A stretch of DNA of 64,000 bases from Candidatus Zixiibacteriota bacterium (GCA_022571845.1 JACZXB010000011.1:23094-87093); one strand, 5' to 3'. Positions 7,764 to 16,748 are shown, counted from the first letter of the stretch. Made by a program: numbers and translations. The notes: a model not told the origin generated them from the sequence alone.

Positions 7764-8386
7764 TAAACTTCTTTTTTATCTCCGAGCATTTTCTTGGTGT
7801 AAAACAGCCGCTGAATAGCGGTAATGACAGAAGTTGCCCCGACTATGATTAGTGCCAGTTCAAGCCAGCCGCCATTGGGGAAAGTACCGGTAGGACGATA
7901 GATTTCAATTATGGAGCCACCTATAATGACCAGAAATTTCTCCAGTCGTCCCATTATGCCAACTGCACAGTTTTCAAGCTTGCCGATAGATTCTGCTGCC
8001 GCCCGTGTGTAACTTGCGATGAGCATTCCAAATAGTGCGAACAGCCCCCAGCCCGGATGAACCGCTCCTGAAAGTGTAATTCCGGCAAGAATAAAAAATT
8101 CGCCATATCTGTCGGAAACGTGGTCGAAAAATCCTCCGAAAACAGTTCCTATATTCCCCGCTCTGGCGGTGGAGCCATCGAGCATATCCGTTATCGAAGT
8201 AACGATGATAAATACAACCCCCCAAAAGAAATCGGCTCTCCAGAAAAAAATACCGGAGACCATGGCCGAAATCATGGACACTATCGTTATAAAATTAGGA
8301 CGCAGACCCATTTTATAACAGACTTTCCCCAACGCTAGTGAGTAGCGCTCATACAATATCCGTTTTTGCTGATTTATTCCCGGCAA
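7763..8386 (-). CDS. CDP-alcohol phosphatidyltransferase (possible phosphatidylinositol-phosphate synthase)
   Basis: This 207-residue integral membrane protein carries the complete CDP-OH-P-transferase motif D-x2-D-G-x2-A-R-x8-G-x3-D-x3-D (starting at DMLDGSTAR) and about six membrane segments. After the motif it has SYTRAAAES and GIMGRLEK, close to the YxRAxAE...ER region of phosphatidylinositol- and archaetidylinositol-phosphate synthases. The family transfers a phosphoalcohol to CDP-diacylglycerol at the inner membrane. With ino1 nearby and a PfkB kinase directly coupled, inositol phosphate is the most likely acceptor; glycerol 3-phosphate (pgsA) is the alternative. The start is TTG at 8384-8386 without a clear ribosome-binding site. 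Confidence 0.85.
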   Translation of the reverse strand: MPGINQQKRILYERYSLALGKVCYKMGLRPNFITIVSMISAMVSGIFFWRADFFWGVVFIIVTSITDMLDGSTARAGNIGTVFGGFFDHVSDRYGEFFILAGITLSGAVHPGWGLFALFGMLIASYTRAAAESIGKLENCAVGIMGRLEKFLVIIGGSIIEIYRPTGTFPNGGWLELALIIVGATSVITAIQRLFYTKKMLGDKKEV

Positions 8387-8424
8387 GGCAGATTAGTCTT
8401 TCTCTGTTATTTTCTCCACATCAG

Positions 8425-8452
8425 AATATAGATTATTATATGTCAGAATCAA
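8425..8452 (-). promoter_or_regulatory. Possible promoter of the phosphatidyltransferase-PfkB-csaA operon
   Basis: The minus strand reads TTGATT, 16 bases, TATATT, about 40 bases upstream of the TTG start at 8386. Confidence 0.5.
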
Positions 8453-8540
8453 TCCCGCAAGCAACAACAACCCAAATCCGAACTAAACTAACTGATTCGG
8501 TTCATTGACTTTCCGGGAGTTCGGCGGAATATTCCTGCCA

Positions 8541-9524
8541 ATGTTTATTGACTATGTTGAAATAGAAATAGATGCCGGCAATGGCGGCCCCGGTTGCGTC
8601 TCTTTTCATCAGGAGAAGTTTGTCCCCAAGGGAGGCCCCGATGGCGGCGATGGCGGCCACGGCGGCAGCGTCATCGCTACTGCCGATTCTCAGCTGTCTA
8701 CTCTTTTGGATTTTAGATACCAACGTAAATACAAGGCAGAAAACGGAAAACATGGCGAAGGCGGACTCAAATCCGGAAAGTCAGGAAAAGACATAATTCT
8801 TAGGCTGCCGGTTGGAACAGTTATTAAAGATCTTTCATCCGGAGATCTGATTGTAGACCTGGATGAAGCAGGAGCAGAATTTGTCTTAGCAAAAGGCGGA
8901 CGAGGCGGCAGAGGCAATAATCATTTTAAGTCTGCTACCAATCAAACCCCGCGCCGGGCCGATGACGGCAGCCCGGGTGAAAAGAAAAAGGTAGCGCTCG
9001 AACTTAAACTTTTGGCTGATGTCGGTTTAGTCGGTTTTCCCAATGCCGGTAAATCCACTATTCTGGCCACACTTTCGGCGGCCCGCCCAAAAATTGCTGA
9101 TTATCCCTTCACTACCCTCAAACCCAATCTTGGAATCGTGAGCATCCGAGAACATAAGTCTTTTGTGATGGCAGACATACCGGGACTTATCGAGGGAGCA
9201 TCGCTGGGCAAAGGACTGGGACTGCAGTTTCTCAGACATATTCAACGCACCAAGATTTTGGCCTATATTATTGACATAAATGAGCCGGATATTAAGCAAG
9301 CTTTTTGCTCTTTGCAAAAGGAGCTCGAGGAATTTGACGATTTTCTTTTAAGTAAGGTTTCGCTGGTGATAGTAACCAAAACAGATACAGTCTCAGAAAG
9401 TGATTTGAAGAAACTTTCCGGGAAGCTTCCTTCGGACTATATTTACATATCCGCAGTATCAGGCAGTGGGATTAACGGGTTTAAACAGGAGATAGAAAAA
9501 CGTCTTGACCAACTCAGAGCTTAA
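8541..9524 (+). CDS. obg: Obg/CgtA GTPase
   Basis: This essential GTPase acts in 50S ribosome assembly and stress signalling. It has the glycine-rich Obg fold at the N-terminus (FIDYVEIEIDAGNGGPG, then repeated GGxGG blocks), and a G domain with G1 GFPNAGKST, G3 DIPG and G4 TKTD. The C-terminal OCT domain of some members is absent. I start at ATG 8541, because homologues begin at this MF-D-V residue and the longer form from a TTG at 8505 adds nothing conserved. The end overlaps dprA by 20 bases. Confidence 0.93.
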   Translation: MFIDYVEIEIDAGNGGPGCVSFHQEKFVPKGGPDGGDGGHGGSVIATADSQLSTLLDFRYQRKYKAENGKHGEGGLKSGKSGKDIILRLPVGTVIKDLSSGDLIVDLDEAGAEFVLAKGGRGGRGNNHFKSATNQTPRRADDGSPGEKKKVALELKLLADVGLVGFPNAGKSTILATLSAARPKIADYPFTTLKPNLGIVSIREHKSFVMADIPGLIEGASLGKGLGLQFLRHIQRTKILAYIIDINEPDIKQAFCSLQKELEEFDDFLLSKVSLVIVTKTDTVSESDLKKLSGKLPSDYIYISAVSGSGINGFKQEIEKRLDQLRA

Positions 9525-10620
9525 AGAAAGGCTGACCGGCGCCATCGCTCTTATGAAAATTCCGGGAGTGGGACGTGTAAGTTACGAGAAGCTGGTAAAA
9601 AAGTTTGGCTCTCCTGAAGGAGTATTTGAGGCAAGCATAGATGAGATTTCAATGCTCGACCGCATCTCACGCGGGATGGCATCAGGCATAAAAAGAGAAT
9701 GCGATTTGCCAGAAGCCGGCCAGATCGCCTCAAAAATAGTGCAGTTAGGCTGGCAGGTTATGTTTCTGGGGGATGAAAATTACCCCGAACAGCTAAAAAC
9801 GATACCCGCCCCTCCGCCGCTTTTATTTGCAACAGGCCAGGAACTCACTCAGGATGAAAAGTTAATTGCAATTGTCGGTACCCGGCATGCTACCGAAGCA
9901 GGTGAATTATTCACCTACCGGCTTGCCACCGAACTGGTTAACGAAGGCATAACGGTCGTCTCCGGCATGGCCGAAGGAATTGATTCGGCAGCACACAAAG
10001 GAGCCCTTGATGCTGGCGGCAAGACAATAGCTGTCTGGGGAAGTTCGCTTGATATTGTATTTCCAGCTTCAAATCGAAAACTTGCCGAAAAAATCAAGAA
10101 ACAGGGAACTGTCTATTCTGAATATTTACCGGAGACACGGCCGGATAAAGCTTTTTTTCCGGAAAGAAACAGAATAATTTCAGGCTTATCCTCGGGGATT
10201 GTCGTGGTTGAAGCTGGCGAAAAGTCCGGTGCGCTAATTACTGCCGGGCATGGCCTGGAACAGGGCAAGGAAATATTTGCAGTTCCCGGAGGCCCCGGCG
10301 CTGCCAAAAGCCAGGGAGTGAATAATCTTATTAAAAAAGGCGCCCGCTTGCTGACTTCAGTTCAGGATATTTTTGACGAATTGCCGCTACTCAAAAATCA
10401 AATATTGGTCAAAAAATTCAGACGCCTACCCGATATGACCGAGACTGAACAAAAAATTGTAGGGCTGTTTACAGAAGGACCGAAACAGCTTGACCAGATT
10501 TCCAGAGAAGTAGAATTGCCCATAGGCGAACTGACCGAGTTTATGCTGACTATGGAGCTGAGAGGTATTATCAGGGAACTTCCCGGAAAAAGATTCGTAT
10601 TGTCAGAAGATTTTCAATGA
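9505..10620 (+). CDS. dprA: DNA-processing protein DprA
   Basis: DprA loads RecA onto incoming single-stranded DNA during natural transformation. The 371 residues show an N-terminal helix-hairpin-helix (IPGVGRVSYEKLVKKFG), a Rossmann-like DprA/Smf core with IVGTRHAT, VVSGMAEGIDSAAH and an FPERNRIISGLS segment, and a C-terminal winged helix (about 310-370). The start is a TTG at 9505-9507 inside the end of obg. It overlaps ptsH by four bases (ATGA). No other competence gene is visible, but dprA is widely conserved. Confidence 0.93.
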   Translation: MTNSELKERLTGAIALMKIPGVGRVSYEKLVKKFGSPEGVFEASIDEISMLDRISRGMASGIKRECDLPEAGQIASKIVQLGWQVMFLGDENYPEQLKTIPAPPPLLFATGQELTQDEKLIAIVGTRHATEAGELFTYRLATELVNEGITVVSGMAEGIDSAAHKGALDAGGKTIAVWGSSLDIVFPASNRKLAEKIKKQGTVYSEYLPETRPDKAFFPERNRIISGLSSGIVVVEAGEKSGALITAGHGLEQGKEIFAVPGGPGAAKSQGVNNLIKKGARLLTSVQDIFDELPLLKNQILVKKFRRLPDMTETEQKIVGLFTEGPKQLDQISREVELPIGELTEFMLTMELRGIIRELPGKRFVLSEDFQ

Positions 10621-10886
10621 TCAAGAGAACCGCCATAGTAACCAACAGATTGGGACTTCATGCACGGCCGGCGGCTCTTTTGGTCACTACCGCCACAAAA
10701 TTTGAATCCCAATTTTTCATCAGCAAAGACTCTATCAGGGTTAACGGTAAGTCCATCATGGGGGTAATGATGCTGGCAGCTGAAATGGGTACTGAGCTCA
10801 TTTTGGAAGTCGACGGCCCTGATGAAATTGAAGCAATGGCAGAAATTCTGAAAATAATAGAGTCCGGCTTTGAGGAATCCACTTAG
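10617..10886 (+). CDS. ptsH: Phosphocarrier protein HPr
   Basis: This 89-residue HPr has the phosphorylated histidine at His15 in RLGLHARPA and the regulatory serine at Ser46 in NGKSIMGVMML, with the usual residue numbering. It relays phosphate from enzyme I. The presence of Ser46 would allow control by an HPr kinase, although none is encoded here. Its start overlaps the dprA stop (ATGA), and ptsI follows after 82 bases. Confidence 0.95.
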   Translation: MIKRTAIVTNRLGLHARPAALLVTTATKFESQFFISKDSIRVNGKSIMGVMMLAAEMGTELILEVDGPDEIEAMAEILKIIESGFEEST

Positions 10887-10894
10887 ATAATATC

Positions 10895-10924
10895 TTGCTT
10901 TGAACAATTCCTCCACTGTATACT
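10895..10924 (+). promoter_or_regulatory. Possible ptsI promoter
   Basis: TTGCTT, an 18-base spacer and TATACT lie between ptsH and ptsI. They would give ptsI extra transcription beyond read-through from obg-dprA-ptsH. Confidence 0.4.
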
Positions 10925-10968
10925 TTCAGAAAGTAAGTCAATAATAGAACCATCAAAATTGAATAGTA

Positions 10969-12744
10969 ATGAAAGCTGTAGACAGACATAAAGTAATTAA
11001 AGGCAGACCCATTGCAGCCGGTATCGTGATTGGAAACAGCAGAGTTGTGCTGCCGGGCGAAACTCAGGTCGTTGATATAGCTGTTTCGGATTCTGCTCTC
11101 GGCGGTGAAATTAATTCTTTGGAGCTCGCTGTAAAAGAAACTGTTAACGAGCTTAACGATTTAAGAGATTCGGCAATCAAGAAAATGGGCGGCCCGGCAA
11201 CTAAAATTTTCGAAGCCCAACTTATGATTGCTCAAGATAGGGAATTCTTAGGCCAGGTTAAGAAAGATATCAGGTCAGAGAAACTGAATGCCGCTTTTGT
11301 CTACAATGAACATATAAAGAGGGCCACGGCCCCTTTGAAAAGATCAGCCGACACCTATATCCGTCAGATGGCCCTGGATATTGAAGCAGTAGCCGGCAGG
11401 ATAATTTCGCATTTAAGCGGCAAGACCAGAAAAGACCATGTAATCCCGCCCAATACCGTGCTTATTGGCAAATCATTTACTCCCGGCGAAGTCTTAAGTT
11501 ACCGGCGGCAAAAGGTAATCGGTTTTGTTGTGGCCGAAGGAGGCCCGGATTCGCATATGGGACTTATTGCCAGAGCCTTGTACCTGCCAGTTGTCATTGC
11601 CAAAGACTTAAATCTTTCAAAGCTTGTCAGCGGCCAGCAAATAATTTTAGATGCGATTGATGGGAAAATTATCTTCGCCCCCACAGCTGAAGAAATCTCT
11701 AACTATCAGCAGCGTAGAAAAAAGATGGGCCCGGCGCTCATCACTCGCATCAGACATCTCAAAGATATTCCCCCAAAAACGCGCGACGGAGTTGAAATCC
11801 CTGTCGGCGGCAATATGACTTTGCCGGGGCCGGCTGAAGAAATTATGGCTGAAAAAAATATCCCGATCGGCCTCTATCGAAGTGAGTTTTTGTATCTGGC
11901 TAAGGGCGCCTTCCCTGACGAAGAAACTCAATTTGAACATTATGAACAGGTTGCCAGGAAATTTGCCGGTTCTTCGGTGGTTATCAGAACTTTTGATTTA
12001 GGATATGACAAAATGTCTGCCGACGACGCCTGGCCGCACGAAGAAAACCCGGCTCTGGGCTGGCGCGGAATACGGCCGATGCTGGAAATGAAGAGTTTAT
12101 TTAAGGATCAAATCAGAGCAATTCTCAGAGCCTCCAGCAGAAAAAATCTCAAAATCCTGCTGCCGATGATTTCTGACATATTGGAATTTGACCAGGCCAA
12201 AAGACTCATAGCCCAGGTAAAATTTGAACTTAAGAAAAAGAAAGTTCAATATGATGAAAACATCCCAATCGGCATTATGGTTGAGGTACCCTCGACCGTC
12301 TTAATAGCCGACAGCCTGTTCCCCAAAGTTGACTTCTTATCTATAGGCACCAACGACTTAACGCAATATGTCCTGGCCGCTGACAGAAAGAACAGTAAAG
12401 TGGCCGGCCTCTATAGCTGCTTTCACCCGGCGGTTCTTCAGATGATAAAAATGACAGTGGACAAAGCCAAAATCTATGGCAAACCTGTTGCTGTCTGCGG
12501 TGAAATGGCCGGAGACATCCTAGCGCTGCCATTTTTTATAGGGCTCAAAATTGATTTGTTATCAATGAGTCCTAATCGTATAGTAGACCTATGCAGAACC
12601 GTAAAAAAAATCGACTCGAGCCTGGTACAGCCCTTAGTGCACTCAGTACTGGCCAGTTCGTCCACCTCGTCAGTAATAAAAAGATTGGAAAGTTTTAAAA
12701 ATGCGATCGGAAGTAGAAGACAAAAAGGAAGCCACTTTGAGTAA
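10969..12744 (+). CDS. ptsI: PTS enzyme I (phosphoenolpyruvate-protein phosphotransferase)
   Basis: This 591-residue enzyme moves phosphate from PEP to HPr. It has the HPr-binding helical domain, the swivelling domain with active His196 in GGPDSHMGLIARAL (canonical enzymes have GG.TSH.A), the PEP-binding barrel with GLYRSEFLYL and RTFDLGYDK, and the catalytic Cys region AVCGEMAGD near the C-terminus. No EII component is in the window, so the pair may act as a regulatory phosphorelay. The ATG has no obvious Shine-Dalgarno. The end overlaps the next gene. Confidence 0.93.
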   Translation: MKAVDRHKVIKGRPIAAGIVIGNSRVVLPGETQVVDIAVSDSALGGEINSLELAVKETVNELNDLRDSAIKKMGGPATKIFEAQLMIAQDREFLGQVKKDIRSEKLNAAFVYNEHIKRATAPLKRSADTYIRQMALDIEAVAGRIISHLSGKTRKDHVIPPNTVLIGKSFTPGEVLSYRRQKVIGFVVAEGGPDSHMGLIARALYLPVVIAKDLNLSKLVSGQQIILDAIDGKIIFAPTAEEISNYQQRRKKMGPALITRIRHLKDIPPKTRDGVEIPVGGNMTLPGPAEEIMAEKNIPIGLYRSEFLYLAKGAFPDEETQFEHYEQVARKFAGSSVVIRTFDLGYDKMSADDAWPHEENPALGWRGIRPMLEMKSLFKDQIRAILRASSRKNLKILLPMISDILEFDQAKRLIAQVKFELKKKKVQYDENIPIGIMVEVPSTVLIADSLFPKVDFLSIGTNDLTQYVLAADRKNSKVAGLYSCFHPAVLQMIKMTVDKAKIYGKPVAVCGEMAGDILALPFFIGLKIDLLSMSPNRIVDLCRTVKKIDSSLVQPLVHSVLASSSTSSVIKRLESFKNAIGSRRQKGSHFE

Positions 12745-13813
12745 ACTTGATAACACCGAACAGATGCGCTCATTAGATCCGGGCAACATGTATAATTATA
12801 TTTTTGATTTTCCTGAGCAGCTGGCCAGAGCTCTAAATATTGGCAAAAGCTGGAAAATTGATAAAGATATGTTTCAGGAAATTAAAAATGTGGTGGTTAT
12901 CGGCATGGGCGGCTCTGCCATTGGCGGAGATTTGGCCAGGTCGTTTTTGAGTTCCAAACTGCTTGTTCCTTTTCATATTTGCCGCCATTACACCTTACCG
13001 GAGTTTGTCGACGATGAATCTCTGGTAATAGTTTCTTCCTATAGTGGCAATACTGAAGAAACTCTGGCAGCGCTTGATGACGCCCTAAGCCGCAAAGCTA
13101 TGATTGCTGCCATAAGCACCGGCGGCATGCTGGCCGATGTCTGCAAGCTCAATGAAATTCCTATGGCCACTCTGCCGGGGGGAATGCAGCCCCGGGCAGC
13201 TCTTGGCTTTTCTTTTATTCCACTTCTGATGCTGCTTCAGAAAGTCGACCTAATAGAAAATATAGAAGAACAGGTAAAAACGGCCATTGAAAGTCTTAAG
13301 ACATTTAGAGAAGATTATACCGAAGATACCCAGGCAAGTGCCAACCCTGCCAAGCAACTGGCAGAGAAACTTCTCGGCAAAATAGTAATGGTCTATTCCG
13401 GACCAACCTTGACCGACGCTGTGGCCGTCAGATGGAAAGGACAGTTTTGTGAAAACTCCAAGACGCTGGCCTTTGCAAACCAATTCCCTGAGTTTAATCA
13501 TAACGAACTGGTCGGCTGGTCCGATGTTACCCGTAATTTCACCGATAAACTGGCAGCTATAATACTTCGTGACACCGCGGATCATCCGCAGGTTAAGAAA
13601 CGTATGGATATTGTGAATCCACTTATCGAAGAAACGGGAGCTGATGTAATAGAAGTTGAGTCGCGCGGCTCTTCTGAGCTCGAAAGAATTCTCAGCCTTA
13701 TTCAGATGGGCGACTTTGTCTCTTACTATCTGGCGATATTAAATGACCAGGACCCAACTCCGGTTTTGTCTATTGAAATGCTTAAAGATGCTTTGTCTGA
13801 TAAAGACGTTTGA
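12701..13813 (+). CDS. Bifunctional phosphoglucose/phosphomannose isomerase (SIS domains)
   Basis: This protein has up to 370 residues and two SIS domains. The first begins at VVVIGMGGSAIGGDLARS and includes the SSYSGNTEETL sugar-phosphate loop. The C-terminal half carries the NHNELVGW motif of the archaeal/actinobacterial PGI/PMI family, which interconverts glucose 6-P, fructose 6-P and mannose 6-P. The start is uncertain: ATG 12701 overlaps ptsI by 44 bases, while a TTG at 12737 has a better-placed AAGGA and trims 12 residues. Mannose 6-phosphate output would suit the sugar-nucleotide genes elsewhere in the window. Confidence 0.88.
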   Translation: MRSEVEDKKEATLSKLDNTEQMRSLDPGNMYNYIFDFPEQLARALNIGKSWKIDKDMFQEIKNVVVIGMGGSAIGGDLARSFLSSKLLVPFHICRHYTLPEFVDDESLVIVSSYSGNTEETLAALDDALSRKAMIAAISTGGMLADVCKLNEIPMATLPGGMQPRAALGFSFIPLLMLLQKVDLIENIEEQVKTAIESLKTFREDYTEDTQASANPAKQLAEKLLGKIVMVYSGPTLTDAVAVRWKGQFCENSKTLAFANQFPEFNHNELVGWSDVTRNFTDKLAAIILRDTADHPQVKKRMDIVNPLIEETGADVIEVESRGSSELERILSLIQMGDFVSYYLAILNDQDPTPVLSIEMLKDALSDKDV

Positions 13814-13917
13814 TACTATGATAAAATAGCCCCTGGGACATTCATTCGCATTGCCCCCAAATCGGCGCAAACCGCTGACAGGCAATAAATTAAGCTATTA
13901 GCCGCTCAAAAAATCAA

Positions 13918-13946
13918 TTGACAGGCTGATAGCTTCTGTATATAGT
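13918..13946 (+). promoter_or_regulatory. Sigma-70 promoter of the small secreted protein / TPR regulator operon
   Basis: TTGACA, exactly 17 bases, then TATAGT. The predicted start near 13953 leaves a leader of about 108 bases to the ATG at 14061. The 247-base gap 13814-14060 otherwise shows no clear terminator for the isomerase gene. Confidence 0.75.
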
Positions 13947-14060
13947 TTAGCATAGCGGAAATCAGAGAACCCGCTACCCAACAAGCTTCAACAATATTCC
14001 GCCAATTTTTGACTGGGCATAAAGATGTTTAAGACATAACCAATATCAAAGGAGTGTAAC

Positions 14061-14411
14061 ATGAAACGCTTAATTTCTGTATTGGCAATTGCGCTGATAC
14101 TAACAATGATGTCATGGGGGACGGCAAATTCTCTCGACGCCCCCGAAAAACTGATCGTAGTTAATTACGACCACCCCTGGGGTGGCGAACATGATAACGG
14201 AGATTTTCCTACCCTCATACCCGATCCAGAAGACCCTCTTCCGGAGATAAAGCGATCAAGCGGTTTCAGGTCCTGGATAACTAACTGGTTCTACAACAGT
14301 ATCTATTACCTGAATTTCTTGCCAAAGGACGACATCACTGTTGACGTAATCGAAGACACTAACACCTATAACGATGCAACCAACTATAACTATACGGGGA
14401 CAGGCAAATGA
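14061..14411 (+). CDS. Small secreted protein of unknown function, coupled to a TPR regulator
   Basis: This 116-residue protein starts with a Sec signal peptide (MKRLISVLAIALILTMMSWG, then a TAN-S-like cleavage region near 23-25). The mature part is acidic and rich in Asp, Asn, Pro and Tyr (YDHPWGGEHDNGDFP, then an acidic DPEDPLPE stretch). It ends in a Tyr/Asn/Thr-rich tail, YNDATNYNYTGTGK. A strong AAAGGAG lies seven bases before the ATG. I recognise no family. Its stop overlaps the start of the TPR/sigma-54 activator (ATGA), so the two are made together from one promoter. It might be a signal, a substrate or a regulated envelope protein. Confidence 0.75.
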   Translation: MKRLISVLAIALILTMMSWGTANSLDAPEKLIVVNYDHPWGGEHDNGDFPTLIPDPEDPLPEIKRSSGFRSWITNWFYNSIYYLNFLPKDDITVDVIEDTNTYNDATNYNYTGTGK

Positions 14412-16645
14412 ACCGAAGCGTAAGACACGGCGATTCGTTCCCGGATGTTGCGTTGCATTATCTAAGGTCGCTTATCAAGCGCCGGGAATATGCCAATGTG
14501 GTCAAATACTACGAAGATAATCGTAGCGAATTTGATGCATTCGGCGGCACCAGAGCAGGTGAATCACTTCATCTGGTGTCACAGGCCTACGCTTCTGTAA
14601 ATAACCAATCTTCAGCGTTAAGAACCGCTCGACTGGCTCAACAAGAAGCCGTCGCGAATGGCGATTCGATTTTACTCGCTGAGATATTTGCTACTATCGG
14701 ATCGGTACTGATTCGATTGGGCGAGTACAAAGAAGCAGAAAAGGCCTATCGTGATGCGGAGTCTATTTTCCGCAGAAACGACCAACTCGAAGGACAATGC
14801 CGGGCATTAAATCAGCTCTCGGGATTGTTTTTCAGACAGAATGATTATCAGCATTCAATGGCAATCCTAACAGATGCCTTGAATATCGCTCACCAACTGG
14901 GCGACACCAAAAAGACTGCCTATATGATGGGAAACCTTGGCCGCTTGAATACTTTCTTAGGCGATTTCCCGGAAGCAACCAGGCACTTGCAGCTTAACAT
15001 TGATGTCTCTACCGAATTGAACGACTGGCTTGAAGTAGGCAGAGCCTATTTGTCGTTAGCCTATGTTCACATTCAAACCGGAGAGTATCAATCGGCTGAA
15101 GAAAACTTGCAAAAAGCTAAAGAGTTCTTGAGCAAACAGAAAAGTGAAAGAGATGATATTATTTATCTCACTTATCTGGGAGAACTCTACCGCCATATGG
15201 GACGCTTGCCCGAAAGTGAAACGATTCTAAAAACGGCGCTTCAGCGAGCTGAAGAGATAGCTCCCGGCACAACTTTGGCCGGACGCGCTATGCGCCATCT
15301 GGCAGAATTGTATGTCATGGAGCAGAAGTTCCAGGCTGCCGGCAGAATGGCGGCCAAATCGATGACAATAATGCAAAAAGCCTCTGACAGAGTCGAATGT
15401 GGAGCTCTCTATAAACTCAAAGCAGTTATCGCCGATAACTGCCAGGACAAAGCGGCGTGTCAGAAATTCTTCAATCTTTCAATTAATTTGCTCTCTGATT
15501 CGGGAGTGCGTTTTGAAAAAGCGGATACACTTGTAAAGGCAGGCATATCTGAAGCTTTTAGTAAAAAGAAACGCCTGATGTTTCTTTTCAGAGCTGAAGA
15601 ATTCTACGCCCGCTATCGCATTGCACCGCAATTAGACAATGTCGGTGCTTTGATTCAGGAATTGGGCGAAATTGGACAAGACAGGACAGCGAGTAAATCT
15701 GCTCGGACATCCGTCGAATCCGAATTTCTTACCAATTCAAGTGATATCAAACGCTTTATGAGTCAGCTTTCTATCATCGGCAAAATGGATTTGACAATTT
15801 TACTGACCGGTGAAACTGGTGTAGGCAAGGATCATCTGGCCCGTTACTATCATTCCCAAGTTAGGCCAGACGGACCGTTTGTAGCCATCAACTGCGCCTC
15901 GGTGCCGGAGACGCTTTTAGAGTCTGAGCTTTTTGGTCACAAAAAAGGCGCCTTTACCGGCGCTGACTCTGACAAGCTCGGCTTGTTTGCCTCAGCCAAT
16001 GGCGGCGTTCTTTTCTTAGATGAAATTGGCGATATGCCGTTTGCCTTGCAAGCCAAACTTCTGGGAGTTCTGGAGCACAGACGTCTACTGCCTCTTGGCT
16101 CTACTAAAGAGGTAAAACTGGATGTAGCTTTAGTGGCCGCTACGAACCATAACTTAGAAGAGATGGTCGAGCAGGGACAATTCCGGCGAGATCTCTACTA
16201 TCGGCTAAGCGGCATGACATACCATATTCCGGCTCTAAGAGAGCGCAAAGAAGACATTCCTCTTCTTTTGGATCACTTTATTAACGGTTCGAGCTTAATT
16301 TTGGACTCGGGCAAAATCCCTGAAGAAATGCTCCAGCAATTTCTTGAGTATGACTGGCCCGGAAATGTGCGGGAGCTTCAGAATAAAGTGAAGAAACTTG
16401 AAGTGATGGCACAACTGGTTGCCGAAGGCGACTTAGTTGAGCTGACCAGGTCTCTCTTGTCTGAAGGTGACGAGATTAAAGACCATAGCTTAACTCAGAA
16501 AGTTGCTGAGTTTGAAAGGCAACTTATTGTGGAAGCTCTGGTAGCTGCCAAAGGCAACAAGTCCAGAGCGGCCAGATTTCTGGGCATTCACGAGGCCACT
16601 GTGCGTACCAAACTGAAACGTTACGGTATAAGCCTGGCTGGCTGA
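14408..16645 (+). CDS. TPR-repeat sigma-54-dependent transcriptional activator
   Basis: This 745-residue protein has at least seven to eight TPR units from about residue 20 to 410 (for example AEIFATIGSVLIRLGEYKEA and AYLSLAYVHIQTGEYQSA). They stand in place of the receiver or PAS domain usual in this class. A sigma-54 AAA+ domain (about 435-660) follows, with Walker A GETGVGKD, the sigma-54 contact loop GAFTGA near 514, Walker B VLFLDEIGD and an R-finger region. A Fis-type helix-turn-helix ends the protein (AAKGNKSRAARFLGIHEATVRTKL). It should bind upstream DNA and drive open-complex formation by RpoN, which is also encoded here (26141-27547). The TPRs presumably sense a peptide or protein ligand. 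Confidence 0.92.
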   Translation: MNRSVRHGDSFPDVALHYLRSLIKRREYANVVKYYEDNRSEFDAFGGTRAGESLHLVSQAYASVNNQSSALRTARLAQQEAVANGDSILLAEIFATIGSVLIRLGEYKEAEKAYRDAESIFRRNDQLEGQCRALNQLSGLFFRQNDYQHSMAILTDALNIAHQLGDTKKTAYMMGNLGRLNTFLGDFPEATRHLQLNIDVSTELNDWLEVGRAYLSLAYVHIQTGEYQSAEENLQKAKEFLSKQKSERDDIIYLTYLGELYRHMGRLPESETILKTALQRAEEIAPGTTLAGRAMRHLAELYVMEQKFQAAGRMAAKSMTIMQKASDRVECGALYKLKAVIADNCQDKAACQKFFNLSINLLSDSGVRFEKADTLVKAGISEAFSKKKRLMFLFRAEEFYARYRIAPQLDNVGALIQELGEIGQDRTASKSARTSVESEFLTNSSDIKRFMSQLSIIGKMDLTILLTGETGVGKDHLARYYHSQVRPDGPFVAINCASVPETLLESELFGHKKGAFTGADSDKLGLFASANGGVLFLDEIGDMPFALQAKLLGVLEHRRLLPLGSTKEVKLDVALVAATNHNLEEMVEQGQFRRDLYYRLSGMTYHIPALRERKEDIPLLLDHFINGSSLILDSGKIPEEMLQQFLEYDWPGNVRELQNKVKKLEVMAQLVAEGDLVELTRSLLSEGDEIKDHSLTQKVAEFERQLIVEALVAAKGNKSRAARFLGIHEATVRTKLKRYGISLAG

Positions 16646-16657
16646 TTTATGTCTGAT

Positions 16658-16694
16658 GTGACAGAGAGTTATCCACACTCTCTGTCACTCGTTT
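16658..16694 (+). terminator. Hairpin after the TPR activator gene
   Basis: A perfect 12-bp stem GTGACAGAGAGT / ACTCTCTGTCAC (16658-16669 with 16677-16688) with a 7-nt loop lies 12 bases past the stop. The T tract after it is weak (TCGTTTT). The left arm is complementary to the left arm of the next hairpin. Confidence 0.6.
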
Positions 16695-16748
16695 TGAAAA
16701 AGTAGTAAGTCGCGTTTACGACTACGAATTGGTGTTACATTCCTTTTT

